From contig CM055876.1 in NCBI GenBank assembly GCA_029582165.1, positions 12,106,501-12,170,500 on the forward strand: a DNA stretch of 64,000 nucleotides, given 5' to 3'. Of this stretch, positions 1 through 11,191 are shown in pieces; the first letter of the stretch is position 1; every line of letters begins with the position of its first letter. Both the position numbers and the translations under genes were made by a program. Under the pieces are notes generated by a model. That model was not told the origin of the DNA. It ran no database searches and saw nothing but the letters and a program-made list of their open reading frames with translations. This DNA is from Portulaca oleracea. Taxonomy: Eukaryota > Streptophyta > Magnoliopsida > Caryophyllales > Portulacaceae.

Positions 1-527
1 GCGTGAGATCTCCTTGAGATTTCCTGAAAATTTCCAGCCATATCTTCTTTCCAATTTCTGGATTAATTGTTTCGTACAATAAAAATAGTTACAATTAATT
101 AGTCTGGTTAGAAAAGGATAGGAAAAAACAAATATAAATCTTTCCAGAAAATTTTCAGAAAACTTCCCTGTTTTCTACTCTTATTTGTCTTTCACGACAA
201 AGCTTCTCACCCAGGGTGAACGTCCTTATGATGCTGTGAGTAAACGTCCTTATGATGCCCTAGGTGAATGTCCTTCTGCCTGCTTTGAGATTTCTTTGCT
301 TGCGCATCATATCTTTTCTGGCTATTCGAATTTTGGCTTTTATTCAAAACGGATCCAGCGCCAAGGTCCTTATCAACGTCCTTGAGGGGTTCTAACAGAG
401 AGAAATCAAGTTATTGGATAAGGAGATAAGTTAGAATGAATTATTGTTCACGCATATTGGTCCTTGTACAAAGCAATGTTAACAAGAAGTTCATAATATA
501 ATTCACTTACAAACTTGAGCTAATCAC
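1..527. other. Non-coding stretch before copia relic
   Basis: No gene is recognised here. The stretch is AT-rich, with a loosely repeated phrase around 'cgtccttatgatgc' near 218-260 in three imperfect copies. The short open frame at 185-385 matches nothing I know and starts without ATG context. It may be decayed upstream sequence of the copia relic that begins near 528, but nothing in it proves that. Confidence 0.4.
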
Positions 528-745
528 TTGTCAGACACTTCTACCGTCCTACAAAGAGTCATTAAATCCTATCTCCCAACTGCTATTGCTCCTAGTAGAA
601 CTGATATCCCAGAAGGACAAAGTACTACTGCTAATGAGTCTAAACCACAAATGAAGTGTGGTAGACCCATCGGTTCCAAGGATAAAGGTCCTCGAAAAAG
701 AAAAGAAGCAAATAATCTATGTCTATGTAATATATAAAGCCAAAG
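528..745 (+). pseudogene. Ty1-copia pol spacer relic (part 1)
   Basis: The open frame contains ANESKPQMKCGRPIGSKDKG followed by PRKRK. This is the signature spacer that lies between integrase and reverse transcriptase in many plant copia polyproteins (family knowledge). No start codon or flanking integrase survives. The next recognisable copia segment in the same orientation begins near 2010, so the two are probably one relic separated by about 1.2 kb of later insertions, two of which look like SINEs. The basic GRP..RK motif resembles an AT-hook, but the flanking NES/SKD context favours copia. Confidence 0.6.
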
Positions 746-747
746 GG

Positions 748-931
748 ATTTATGGTACGCAAATTCCACTTTGCCCATTTTACCTCTTGCCATTGATAAA
801 TTATAAGGATATAATAGTAGTTACAATATTTTTTATTTACACCAAAATAATTATATCAAAGAAATTGTTACAACCAAGATTTGAACTTCTAATACAGATG
901 AAAACCCTCCAATTTCTATACCACTAGACCA
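748..931 (-). mobile_element. tRNA-derived SINE candidate
   Basis: On the minus strand a pol III A-box-like TGGTCTAGTGG (931-921) is followed 33 nt later by a B-box-like AGTTCAAATCT (887-877). This matches the spacing of tRNA-derived SINE heads. It is not a tRNA gene: the acceptor stem and anticodon arm do not fold and it lies inside a copia relic. The 3' end is uncertain; I placed it where copia sequence resumes. No clear A-tail or target duplication was found. Confidence 0.4.
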
Positions 932-947
932 CCATATGTTTAATTAA

Positions 948-951
<4 letters not shown>

Positions 952-995
<44 letters not shown>

Positions 996-1039
996 ATATA
1001 TATATATATATATATATATGATATATATATATATATATT
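952..1039. repeat. (TA)n microsatellite
   Basis: About 88 bp of almost pure TA, interrupted by two TGA steps. It lies just outside the tRNA-like head of the SINE candidate. Confidence 0.95.
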
Positions 1040-1726
1040 CTCTATTTCCCTCTTCCACATTGGAATCGTCATTTACTTCATTTATCTTTTTGGGTTTCTA
1101 TTTTCCCTAATTTACATTATATTAGTTTTTTAAATTTCTTTTAGGTTCTTTGTTGTTATCTTACATTATTTTATTTTTTGATATTTTGTGCAACATATAA
1201 TATTAACTTTAATCATCTATATTTCTTAGAAAAGATTCAATTTCATTAAAAAAAATCATTACTACATTATACTAGAGTATCAACTTATACCTACTTTTTT
1301 TTCTCCAAGTCAGTGGCTTATTATATTTTTAGGTCGTAAGTCAATACACTGATTGTTGTATAATTTCTTATTTGGTTATTAATCTTTCTTTAATTACTGA
1401 GCTTATTACAAGTTGAATTAATCTAAACTTATTTTGAACTTATTATATTGAACTAATGTGAACTTAGCTGTGTGATCTTATTTGAATTCATTTGAAAGAG
1501 TTTTTTTTGTAAATTTATGTTGAACTTATTTAACTAATTTTGATAAATAACTGAAAAGAAGATAACTTTAATTGCATCGACTCATCAACATTCACCATGA
1601 GCCAAAGTCGAACTATTATTTACGATTTTTGTTTTTAAGCAAAATCAATAGTATCAATCTTTTTTTTTACATAAATCATTCCATTTTCAACAAAAGGTTA
1701 ACATTTGCCTTTTTTTATGTACAACA
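1040..1726. other. AT-rich non-coding stretch
   Basis: Very AT-rich, with stops in all frames and repeated 'tgaactta'-like words around 1410-1530. I see no gene, TIR or LTR terminus here. Confidence 0.5.
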
Positions 1727-1805
1727 GCTACAACAACAACGATCCTCAATATAGTCCCGCTTATGCAGGGTTTGATGGGATCCAGATATAGACAATCTTC
1801 CGTTC
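1727..1805 (-). mobile_element. Au-like SINE 3' fragment
   Basis: The stretch reads (caa)n followed by 'tagtcccgcttatgcagggt' and a GGGATCC-rich tail. On the minus strand this resembles the 3' part of Au-type plant SINEs, which carry a CCC(G/A)C..GGG block and end in TTG/TGTT repeats (family knowledge). The 5' pol III head is missing, so this is a truncated copy. Confidence 0.4.
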
Positions 1806-2009
1806 ATTTACAAGATTGCCTCATTTGGGGAAAAAAAATTGTAAGAAAGATAATGTTAATCGCAAGAGTTAGTCAATATTTATCTTTACCTGGGGTTGGA
1901 CTAATATTAAGAATATTGTTTTTGAAAAACATACACGCTTAGCGTGTATATCAAAATTAGTGATGATAACCAAAATGAGGAAATAGTGACTCAAGAAGAG
2001 AGTCCTCAG
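1806..2009. other. Unassigned sequence within copia relic
   Basis: No recognisable protein or terminal repeat. It contains the short palindrome 'acacgcttagcgtgt' (1932-1946). It sits between the SINE fragment and the RT relic. Confidence 0.4.
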
Positions 2010-2490
2010 GCATAACGAATGTGGAATTTTTACCACAACAAGGTAAATAAAATTTGTGAAAATGATGAGATCTTAATAATCGTGTCATAACCTGGATAAG
2101 AAAGAACCAAAGTGAAATCAACGCCAATACAATATTTGCTTATAATGTAACACTCGCTATCATGAATGACATTGAGAATCATGAACTTAGGTATGTTAAT
2201 GAACACAAATGATGAAAAAAATGGTCAAGCGGAAAGATGCAACTAACAATTAGATTTGCTTGTAAATTCGGACTTATTGTCCATACTTCAACCGATGTAA
2301 AGCATGTGAGACACAATTATGTATTTATGTGAAAATGAAATGAGGAAATTAGATTATAAGATATAAGTCACAATCTATGACTTGTTCCGTAAAATCAATC
2401 CCAAAGAGTTGGTTTCTCATATGAAGAAATATACTTAATTAATGTTACTACATTACGATACCTGTTAATTAGGACAATACATGAGAAACT
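2010..2490 (+). pseudogene. Ty1-copia RT relic (part 2)
   Basis: Conceptual translation with frameshifts gives FAYNVTLAIMNDIE, then a W-x-KW block, a cluster resembling the 'RYKARLVAQG' region, and a YEEIY-like segment. This is the order seen at the start of copia reverse transcriptase, where FAYNVA.., IMNDIE and YEETYSPV are typical. Many stops and indels are present, so the copy is old. Together with the relic at 528-745 it is the N-terminal half of RT. Catalytic YVDD is not visible. Confidence 0.5.
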
Positions 2491-2669
2491 CACTGTGCAA
2501 TATGGACATATATTTGATAATAACAATTAGTCTTGATACAAGTGACAATACATGAGAAACTCATTGTGTGCTTTAGGCACTTCGAAACCATGACACAAAT
2601 AGTCTTGATAAAAAGTGTCAATAAAATTTTCAACTTCATGTAAAACAAATAGCATTAGCCACATTACAA

Positions 2670-3268
2670 GGGTTATTTGCATTTTGGACCCTGAAGTATA
2701 GGGGTATTTATTTTCTGGACTCTTAGTTTTCATTGTTTATTTTTGGGACCCTAAAGTTTATAGTTGAACAAAAAAGGATCTTAAAGTTTGTAGTTTGAAA
2801 AAAAAGCCCATAACTGTTTTTCTTTTTCTTTTCATGTTTGAATTTATCTCCCAATTAGCGTCAAACTTTGGAATAAGGTTAAAAATGATATTGAAGCTAT
2901 GATACACTTCTCTTATTCATGTCGGAACTACTTAGACCCTTAAGTACCCAAGGTCTAAGTAATTTTGACATGAATAAGAGAGGTGTATTACAGGAGGGTC
3001 TAATTAGTTCCGACATGAATAAGAGAGGTGTATTACAGCTTCAATATCAGTTTTAACCTCCGTCCTGAAGTTTGGCACTAATCGAGTGATACATGCAAAC
3101 ATGGGAAGAAAAAAAAAACAGTACACAGACTTTTTTTTTCAACCTACAAACTTTAAGGTCCTTTTTTATTCAAACATAAACTTTATGCTCCCAATAATAA
3201 ACAATGAAAACCATAGGTTCAGAAAATAAATACCCTTATACTTCGCGGTCCAAAATGCAAAAAAACCC
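2670..3268. mobile_element. Mutator-like hairpin MITE, 9-bp TSD
   Basis: Long imperfect terminal inverted repeats: the left end GGGTTATTTGCATTTTGGAC mirrors the right end, whose complement begins GGGTTTTTTTGCATTTTGGA. The arms run about 140-150 bp each, so the 599-bp unit can fold into one long hairpin. It is flanked by the perfect 9-bp duplication ACATTACAA (2661-2669 and 3269-3277), as made by Mutator-superfamily elements. The centre holds three copies of an 'acatgaataagagaggtgta'-like phrase, two direct and one inverted. There is no transposase. Confidence 0.85.
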
Positions 3269-3277
3269 ACATTACAA

Positions 3278-3470
3278 AGCCTGACAGGTTTTAGATCCCA
3301 GCTTAGGGTAATATTCTAAGAACTCTACTAGCTCTTACCCATTTGGCTAATTTCTGAAATTTGAAAACCTTACCCTTACTCATTTACTCTTTCTACTGGT
3401 TCAAATTTCAGAACCTATTAGATTCCAGGCTTCTTATTAAGAACCACCACAATAAATGATTGTTAATTAT
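3278..3470. other. Short spacer between MITE and copia LTR
   Basis: Nothing recognisable beyond the adjacent MITE target duplication and the copia LTR start. Confidence 0.4.
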
Positions 3471-3971
3471 TGTTAGGATTCTCAGGGCGTGGTTAGCAGA
3501 CAAACAATAATAAGGGCGGAAAAATAAATAAAGATTCGACACAAGGAATTAACGTGGAAAAACCCAAACCGGGAAAAAACCACGAACGATGCACTATCAG
3601 AGGATTACAACGGTGTTTCAGAGATTCCCAGACCTCCACAATCTCTCACAACCTTCCTAGAGTTACAACCTGAGAACTCAACACTCACAGTTGATCCTCA
3701 CACAACTCCCTTAGAAACACAGAGATTACAGGTCAATCTCTTGTGGTATAAGATGAAACGCTCTCAATTGCAATGCAAATAAACCTAGCACCTAGGCTCT
3801 ATTTATAGTAAAAGGGTGACACAATTTTAGGATTAATAGAGTTCCTACAATAAAGGAATTACAAAAAAGAAGTGGAACAAATCAACAATCCGATTCACAC
3901 TCAAACTCTTCTACCTTGCTCCCCTAGAGACAGAGACCAACCCAAAATTGGTCTCCACATTCAACCCAACA
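3471..3971 (-). repeat. Copia 3' LTR (501 bp)
   Basis: Bounded by TGTTAGGATT on the left and CAACCCAACA on the right, that is TG..CA on the minus strand. The first ~177 bp recurs at 5591. A purine-rich tract (minus strand AAGTAGGAGAT) abuts its right edge, as expected for the polypurine tract. Confidence 0.85.
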
Positions 3972-4138
3972 ATCTCCTACTTGGAGACCAATTGTAAACG
4001 CAGCCTTCATCAATTATCATCAATCACCACTTCAACACCTTCTCGAATCCTTTAGTGCATCCATCTCGATCTTGTTCAGCAAAGATCAACAGAGGTCCCA
4101 GTTGACCTCCCATCAACTCCTCTTTTAGCAATAGGCTC

Positions 4139-4717
4139 CTACTTGAACAGATCACACCCCTGCAACTTTGACATACGCATCATCGTCAACAACTTAGGGG
4201 AATTTTGGATTGGGACTTTACCTCGTGTTGAACTTGTCGAATTCCCGTGCAGGTTAGATGCGTTCCTCGGCTGACCATCCGTTCCCGTAGCCTCGACCGG
4301 AAACCTCCTCGTTTCTGGTACCCTTTTCTCATCAGAGAAGCTAACACGCCTTTGGCGAGCATGAACCGGCATCTTAGAGTTATCAATGACAGAATATAGC
4401 TTCCCCTTTTTTCTGCCATTTGCAATTATCAGAGATCCTTTCATTACCCTCCAATGACCATCTTCAAATCTCGTCGTGAACCCCTCCTCATCCTGTTGAC
4501 TCACAGATACAAGGTTCTTGGTCAGACCCGGGACATATCGAACATTCTTCAACCTCCAGGTTCCACTCTTAGAAGTTTTAATGTTCATATTACCTCTTCC
4601 TGGCACCTTTAGGTTGTGACCGTTTGCAAGTCTAACCCTGCCAAACCTCCCATTCTCAAAATTACTAAAGGCCTCCCTACTAGACGAAGAGTGAAACGAA
4701 GCACCCGAATCTATCAC
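4139..4717 (-). pseudogene. Copia protease / GAG-pre-integrase, truncated
   Basis: The 192-aa frame opens with IDSGASFH, where D-S-G-A is the aspartic protease active site of copia elements. It continues through VRYVPGLTKNLVSVSQ, the usual protease-to-GAG-pre-integrase link. After about residue 115 the sequence becomes unfamiliar and stops; no integrase zinc finger follows. The gag zinc-knuckle frame lies just upstream at 4790-5125, so gag and protease probably formed one polyprotein now split by stops. Confidence 0.75.
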
Positions 4718-4789
4718 CCAACTCCCTTCTGACTTGTCAACACTAACAGTTAGGGCATCACCAAAATCCTCAACAGAATATACAGATTC

Positions 4790-5125
4790 CTAGTCATTAT
4801 TGCTGCTCTTCTTAGGTTTGGGACAATCCCTATGAAAATGACCTCTATCCCCACAGTTCCAACACAACACTTGCTCCATGTTTCGACCTCTAGATTTTGA
4901 TCGACCCCGACCCGAACTCCCTCTATTCATCCTACCCCTAACAGTCAAAGCATTCCCCGAAGACTCAGACACATCGGAATCTATCCTACGAATACTTTCG
5001 TTCAGGACAAAGTCTCTAATTTCCCCAAACTTCAATTTCTCAGCCTTCTTAGTAGAAGAAGTTACAGAAGTCACGAAATTTTCCCAATACTTAGGTAGGG
5101 TAGCCAATAGTATGTTAGCGTTCAT
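4790..5125 (-). pseudogene. Copia gag C-terminus with zinc knuckle
   Basis: A 111-aa frame holding CWNCGDRGHFHRDC, a CX2CX4HX4C zinc knuckle that binds RNA in Gag, after an Arg/Gly/Ser-rich linker. The N-terminal part reads LPKYWENFVTSV, typical of the middle of copia gag (UBN2 family). A stop separates it from the next gag frame upstream at 5185-5538. Confidence 0.8.
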
Positions 5126-5184
5126 CTAATCGTCGAAATTAAATCCCACAGAGGTTAACTTTGATAGTATTATATTCAATTCGT

Positions 5185-5538
5185 TCATACTATCATGCAT
5201 ATCACCAGACTCTTGCATCTTAAATTCAAATAACGACGTAACACATATACCTTGTTCACCGCCGAAAGTTTCTCATATGTGTTTTGCAAGGCCTCGAGCA
5301 GATCTTTCGTCGTTTTCTGATCTTTGACGTTGAAAGCCACGTTTCGAGCTAGCGTCAGCCTGACCGTACTGAATGCCTGACCATCAAGCTCTTCCCAATC
5401 CTTCTGTTCCATCTCTTTTGGCTTATCACCCATCGCAAGATGCAACCTTTGCTGGCGGAGCACATCCTCAACGCGCATCCTCAACCATGCGTAGTCTTTC
5501 CCATCGAATTCCGGAATCTTCACAATAGCGCCCGCCAT
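5185..5538 (-). pseudogene. Copia gag N-terminus
   Basis: A 117-aa frame beginning MAGAIVKIPEFDGKDYAWLR. The 'F.G.ny..W' opening, the 'DALWQA/DGQAFSTVRL' segment and 'LLEALQNTYEK' are hallmarks of copia Gag. It starts about 40 nt after the PBS in element orientation, which fits a gag start. The frame is lost near 5185, inside the region that joins 5125. Confidence 0.8.
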
Positions 5539-5576
5539 TGCTTCTCACTCTGCAGATCAACCACGCTCCAACCAAA

Positions 5577-5588
5577 GCTCTGATACCA
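5577..5588 (-). other. Primer binding site, tRNA-iMet type
   Basis: The minus strand reads TGGTATCAGAGC, complementary to the 3' end of initiator tRNA-Met and standard for copia elements. It sits next to the LTR edge at 5591. Confidence 0.85.
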
Positions 5589-5590
5589 CT

Positions 5591-5767
5591 TGTTAGGATT
5601 CTCAGGGCGTGGTTAGCAGACAAACAATAATAAGGGCGGAAAAATAAATAAAGATTCGACACAAGGAATTAACGTAGAAAAATCCAAACCGGGAAAAAAC
5701 CACGAACGATGAACTATCAGAGGATTACAACGGTGTTTCAGAGATTCCCAGACCTCCACAATCTCTC
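5591..5767 (-). repeat. Truncated copia 5' LTR
   Basis: About 177 bp matching 3471-3647 with only a few base differences. Homology ends abruptly near 5767, so the outer part of this 5' LTR, which would hold the promoter, has been lost. Confidence 0.8.
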
Positions 5768-6043
5768 TACCACAACTTGGTCTACAGCTAGAACATATAT
5801 AATGATTAAAATTGATCCCACTTGCATAAAGTTGGATTATTCATTTAATCAATTGACTTAATCAAACTATAGCCAGCATCATGGGTAGATTTAATAATGT
5901 GTTAGATGTTAGCTAGGCGGCTTCATTTGACTCTCCTTGGACCTTGAAGATTTATATATATGAATATAATCAACACAAAGCAGCACCTCCATCACATAAT
6001 TAGCTAAACCTAATTAATCTCACAAATAAACACTAGCATTATT
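5768..6043 (+). promoter_or_regulatory. Promoter region of host gene, TATA at 5951
   Basis: A TATA box TTTATATATATG (5951-5962) lies 82 bp before the first ATG, leaving a short 5' UTR rich in CA/AA. Two TTGAC W-box cores are visible upstream (near 5850 and 5929). The broken copia LTR ends about 180 bp upstream of the TATA box. Confidence 0.5.
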
Positions 6044-7236
6044 ATGGCAATGAGCTCCATTTTCTGTAAATCTTTGTCTTGCTGCTTCAATAATCACTCA
6101 ACAAACAAACAACCCTCTACAAGACCTTGTTTGGGTTCCCCCTACAGATCTGTCTTCCCAACTACAAACCATGGATGTCTTTATCTTACATCTCACAAAT
6201 CAGATCAAAGGTAATTCTGCCCTCATACACAGACTGTGTGGAGTTTATTTTGAATCTACATGTTATCTAGCTAGTGGATATATATACATGCATGTTATCT
6301 TGTACGTACGTATATATCTTGCATAACTTAATGATCATGGATTGTGTAGGAGGAAGGGCATGGCTATCAACTGCAATGGTCAACCAATCCCATCGCCAAT
6401 TCCTTCTAGCCCTCCTCCCTCCTCGGGACCCGGGTACAATTCCTAATTTCTAAGCTTATATTCCCTCCGTTCCTAAATAAGTGTTAATTTGATCGAATTT
6501 TGATCGTTGATTACTCACAAATTATAATGAGTTACATTATAAAACTAACAAAATTGTAATTCTTAGTACAATATCTTTCTAACGGTGATAATTTCATATG
6601 GTAACTTGTTGTAATTTGTGAGTAATCAACAGTCAAAATTTAGTCAAAACTTAACTATATTCACCAACAATATAGCTAAGGCCTAAATTTGTAACTGGTT
6701 GTAATTTGTGTATTATGCAGAACCTTATATCTGTCCATATGTGAACATTTCGGCCTGTATATTGGCTTTGAATAATCGAAAAGAAATTTAAAGCCTTTTT
6801 CGATAAAGTTTTTCGAAGATTATTGTTGCTAGAAAACTTTGTGTATGTGTATGTTTGAATTTTTGTTGGCAGGAAAGGCTGGATTGTGGGGATTGTACTC
6901 ACCGTAATTCTACCCTTCTTGCAGATGGGCAAATGGGGGCCTTTAATGTTCTATAAAGGTCATTCTCAACTTTAATTATTCTTATTATTACTTTTTCTTT
7001 GATGAAGAAAATAAAAAAACGTTGTGTTTGATTGAGGACCAAAATTGTTCTCTTGGAAAATGACTTTTTTTCCTCCTTTGATAATATCAAATTAGTGAAT
7101 GGTCTCATTAGTCATCATATATTCAGATACATTGCTTGAAGTTGAAATGTAACGAGCCCGCAGCCAGCTTACGTCGGCTATGGAAGGCTGTAAAAAGCCT
7201 TCACCACCTAATCAGTGGCCCATAATAATAATAATC

Positions 7237-7267
<31 letters not shown>

Positions 7268-9238
7268 GTTTATGTTTATGTTTATATTTATCATTTTGCT
7301 TATTACTATTATTATTCTACCGTGCACTCAGTCACTCACCATGATAAATGGATAATCACCCTTTGACTAACCTTAAATAAACTGTCTCTGTTTCCAAAAA
7401 AAAAAAAAAAACAAAAAAAAAACTATGTCTCTAGATTTTTATTCAGAGAATATTCTTAATATATAACAATTTAATCAAGTATAAGATATTGATCATCATA
7501 AACAAAAGTTTTTTTTTCTTTTTTTATGACATACCCTTTTCTTCATTTATTTAATTAGAATATTTGGATTTTATTTTATTATTGTCACCTAGCTTTCATT
7601 GAGTTATTAAATGAAATAATAATAATTAAAAATAGGCAAAGTAGATGCGGTACTACAGAAGGTGGAAGACACGGCGGAATTGCTAGAGAATGTGGCAGAG
7701 AAGGTTGATAAAGAGGCGGAGGAGTTGGTCGTGAAGCTTCCCGATGGGAAACTCAAACAAGCTGTTGGTTTTATCGAGCATGCTGCTGAACAAACTGCCA
7801 AGACTGCTCATCTTCTTGATGCAACCATTGATAAGGTCCCTATTTTCTTCCTTCCTTTTCCCTTCCCCTAATCAATTCTTTTAGAACTAAAAAAGTTATA
7901 TAGATATAGATATATAAGCTTAGACAAAAAAAAAAAAAAAAAAAGATTCTATCATGAAGAAAAATAGTGTGCATTGTTTAACTTTTACAAAATAGCGCTT
8001 ATAAACTTAAAAAGTAACCTGAAAATAGTTGTTCCCATTCTCTAGTTTACCAATCATAAAATATAGTTTGATCCATTCGATTAGACAAGTCTCCTCCTAC
8101 AAGTCTAACTCGGTAATTAATGACAAAATGATTATACAAAAGTCAATTTGACGATAATAAAATTGTAAGTTGAAATATTTCTTTTCCAATACTCAAAATA
8201 TACATTATTTAGTTTCAAGTTTCCATTTATAATTCGAAAGTCCTATAGCCACGGATAAAGATTATTTAATTCCAACTTGGTATTTATAATTGGAAAAATC
8301 CAATACCCAGGGCATAATTGCACTACATGAAATACCCAGGGCATAATTGCACTACATGAAACACGTGATGAGTGTCCCTTTACAATTCATACCCCACTAG
8401 TAATTTTTACCGCATGTGCTTTTATTATTTTTTAAAAATAACACAGCACCAACCACCCCAATCCTTGCTATGCTCCAAAGATTTTATAATAATAACAAAG
8501 AAAACATTCTAAAAAAAACAATTTAGATAAGATGGTTGAGTACAAGCTTCAACAATATGACCAATTGACCCCCACTTGTCGATGGCCATACTGTAGAACG
8601 GGTGGAGTAGGTACTACTGCCATATTCTTTTCAATTATAATTATTAATTTTAATTCCTTCTAACTGCTTTTAGTTTTTATTTATTTCTTCCAACTATTAT
8701 TAATTTCTTCTAATTCTTTTCAACAAATACCATCTATTAAGTAATAATAAATTTTATTTAGAGACATTTTTCTACATTATTTAAAAATTTAGCTAATTGC
8801 AATATGTTTGATACATAATAATAATTTGGTTGAAAAAATAGATAAATTGTTAAACTTAATTCATAATGTCACTGCTAGGTATTGTTTTGGTACTTAAATA
8901 ATTTGCTTGCCATTTTATCTTTCATTATGTGATAAGAAAATAAACATATTAAAATTTATTGTACAATACATAATACTAAACATTACATGATAAAAGATTA
9001 AAACAATAGTCTTATCAATTATAATACCGTATTTTAAAATAAAATGGTTAAACTTTTTTCAAAATAATTAATAAAATTTTGATTTAAAAAAATTAAAATA
9101 AAATCAACATGTCATCATTTATAATAAAATGAAAGCTGTAAAATTATAAAGACAAGATTAAAAAATAAATCTTCTCATGCGAGATAAAATCAAAGGTGAT
9201 ATGTGACAAAGGAAATATTAAGACATGGATACATAATC

Positions 9239-9284
<46 letters not shown>

Positions 9285-11191
9285 TTGTATTTGAATGTTT
9301 TTGAATTTTGTTATTATTTGACAAATTTCAATGATATCAAATATTTATTTTATGATTTTATAACCTCCAACATTTTTCTCCAAATATCCTCTTATTTTAC
9401 ATGTACTTTTAATTTAATTTTAATTTTAACATTAATTTTACTTTTACTTTTACTTTTAATTTTAACTTACAAGCAAAATGCGTGAAAAAAATTATTTTAT
9501 AATATATTTTTGACACAAAATGGTTGTCATTCGCAAATATTATCTATATAAAAATATTATAAATTAATATAAAATGAACATATTACACTATGATTTTTGG
9601 TAAATATTAATAATCCGTCTAATATTCAACGATGCTAACATATTCATCAAAATGTTAAGTTCATGTGATTTGTTTCCTATATATATCTCTGTAAACGTTG
9701 TGCTAGTGCAGGTGTGCACGTGCAGACGTTCACACGCACCCACACACATAGATAAACCTATTAGAGGGGGAGGACATGAAGAAAGATATTATTGAAATTA
9801 TTTTCAAAATTTTTAAAATTAAGTTATAATAACTACTTCAATACAGTTACAATTTTTCTCCTAATATGGAAGTTCATATAGATGGGAAGTTTTTGCAACG
9901 CAAAAAAGTCTGCACTGTATGGAAAACTTGGCTTTCTATTTATAGTATGTTTACTAGTTTCCACGAAAAGATTTTCACTGGAAAAACTTTTCTGGAAAAG
10001 ACTTTCTTTAATCTTCACGAAACTATTTATTGACTTTGTGAAAAAATAATGAGCATCACATTAAAACTTTCTTATGTATCAGGAAGAACCAAATATGAAA
10101 AATTTTCTGAACCAAACACTCCCACTTTTGACAATAATTCTTATGTAAAATCGACTTATTATAAATTTTATCATGAGACCCACAATTTTGTGATGACTTA
10201 TTATGAATATATGAATGAATATTAATTTATTTGAGGTGATTCTTATAAAAGTAATCCCTTGATAAATTAGTATTAAAAATTAATTATCCTAATATCACTT
10301 ACTTATCATATTAAAATATTTAAAAAGTGTATCTTGTAAAGGGTCTATCTGATAATAAATTTATACGATATTATTTCATACTAAAATTCACATTGCGGTA
10401 ACATATGTACTTGTACTAATTTTAAAGTTCTTGTTCTTCTTTAATTTAATGTCCATATCTATTTATGCATAACACGTCAGCATCATATTATCATACAATT
10501 AATATGCAGAAAAATCGGAGTTTTGTAAAATATGTAGAAAAAAATAAATCATGAATTCATTTTATTAAAGAATTCATTTTATTTTATTCCTCATTTCAAA
10601 TCTGAATTTCATAAAATATGCAGAAAAATAAATAATTAATTCACACAAAAATGGGAAACACGAAAATTAAAGAAATCCATACTAACAAAATTAAAGCAAA
10701 AATATGTAGAAATCTTCAATTTTTATAAGATAATTTTTGAATCCATGCAACTTTATTATGTATATCAAAACTACTTAGGATACTATCATATGCTTATATG
10801 AACCATCTAATCTATATTTTTATCCTTAATTTTACATTTATTAAAGGAATACATACTATATATATGATAAATAGGGTTCATGTGAAGAGTGTCATTTAAA
10901 TTTCATTGATTTAGACAATCGGAAAATAAGTCCTTTATAATTATTAATTATAGCAACTGTAAAAGATAACTGTAAAAAATCGTAATAAATATCAATTTGA
11001 CAAATAAAAAGATTAAAAATTGTTTTGCATCAAACGTCATGTCATAATCCTATTAAGAATAGATCGACATCGATCTAAATTAAATTAAACTTTGATTTGT
11101 GTTGCAGGTTCAAGAGATGGAAGATAAAGTAGAGGAATATGTGGAGTCACGGCACAGTACAACTGGGAAGACAAGCGACCAAGGAAACTAA
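6044..11191 (+). CDS. Spliced gene: putative plastid membrane protein, ~206 aa
   Basis: Five coding exons with GT/AG introns keep one frame: 6044-6210, 6350-6433, 6873-6958, 7636-7835, 11108-11191 (621 nt with stop). The N-terminus (about 1-75) is Ser/Thr/Asn-rich and poor in acidic residues, like a chloroplast transit peptide. One hydrophobic segment follows (WIVGIVLTVILPFLQMG, exon 3). Exons 4 and 5 encode an acidic, Lys/Glu/Ala-rich amphipathic helical tail (KVEDTAELLENVAEKVDKEA). I recall plant plastid-envelope-annotated proteins of this plan (transit peptide, one membrane helix, helical tail), but I cannot name an orthologue or a function. The last intron is about 3.3 kb and AT-rich. Intron 2 holds a Stowaway-like MITE. 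The start was chosen as the first ATG after a plausible TATA and UTR. Confidence 0.7.
6463..6655. mobile_element. Stowaway-like MITE, one end missing
   Basis: Begins CCCTCCGTTCCTAAATAAGT, the terminus typical of Stowaway (Tc1/mariner) MITEs. A sub-terminal inverted repeat follows (left 'gttgattactcacaaatta', right 'taatttgtgagtaatcaac'). The mirrored outer terminus is absent on the right, so the copy is truncated. It lies in intron 2 of the host gene. Confidence 0.6.
7222..7266. repeat. (ATA)n/(TTA)n microsatellite
   Basis: Runs of ATA then TTA trinucleotides forming a small inverted repeat, in intron 3 of the host gene. Confidence 0.9.
8302..8359. repeat. 29-bp tandem duplication
   Basis: Two adjacent identical copies of a 29-bp unit beginning AATACCCAGGGCATAATTGC, within the long last intron. 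Confidence 0.9.
9242..9281. repeat. (TA)n microsatellite
   Basis: Forty bp of TA in the last intron of the host gene. The rest of this 3.3-kb intron is AT-rich and shows no further gene. Confidence 0.95.

Larger units (their letters stand above)
3471..5767 (-). mobile_element. Internally deleted Ty1-copia element
   Basis: A minus-strand copia element of about 2.3 kb. It has a full 3' LTR at the left (3471-3971), gag and protease reading frames, a PBS at 5577-5588, and a truncated 5' LTR at the right (5591-5767). Integrase, RT and RNase H are absent: the protease frame ends near 4139 and runs directly into a 3' UTR and purine tract before the LTR. The two LTR copies are nearly identical over their shared ~177 bp. 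It is non-autonomous. Its truncated end lies only ~280 bp from the start codon of the host gene at 6044. Confidence 0.85.

Noticed and set aside
528..737. Possible small AT-hook protein
   Set aside because: The basic GRPIGSKDKG block is the known copia pol spacer, and copia RT motifs follow downstream in the same orientation.
877..931. Possible tRNA gene (A-box and B-box on minus strand)
   Set aside because: No acceptor stem, anticodon arm or CCA-compatible end; better explained as a tRNA-derived SINE head.
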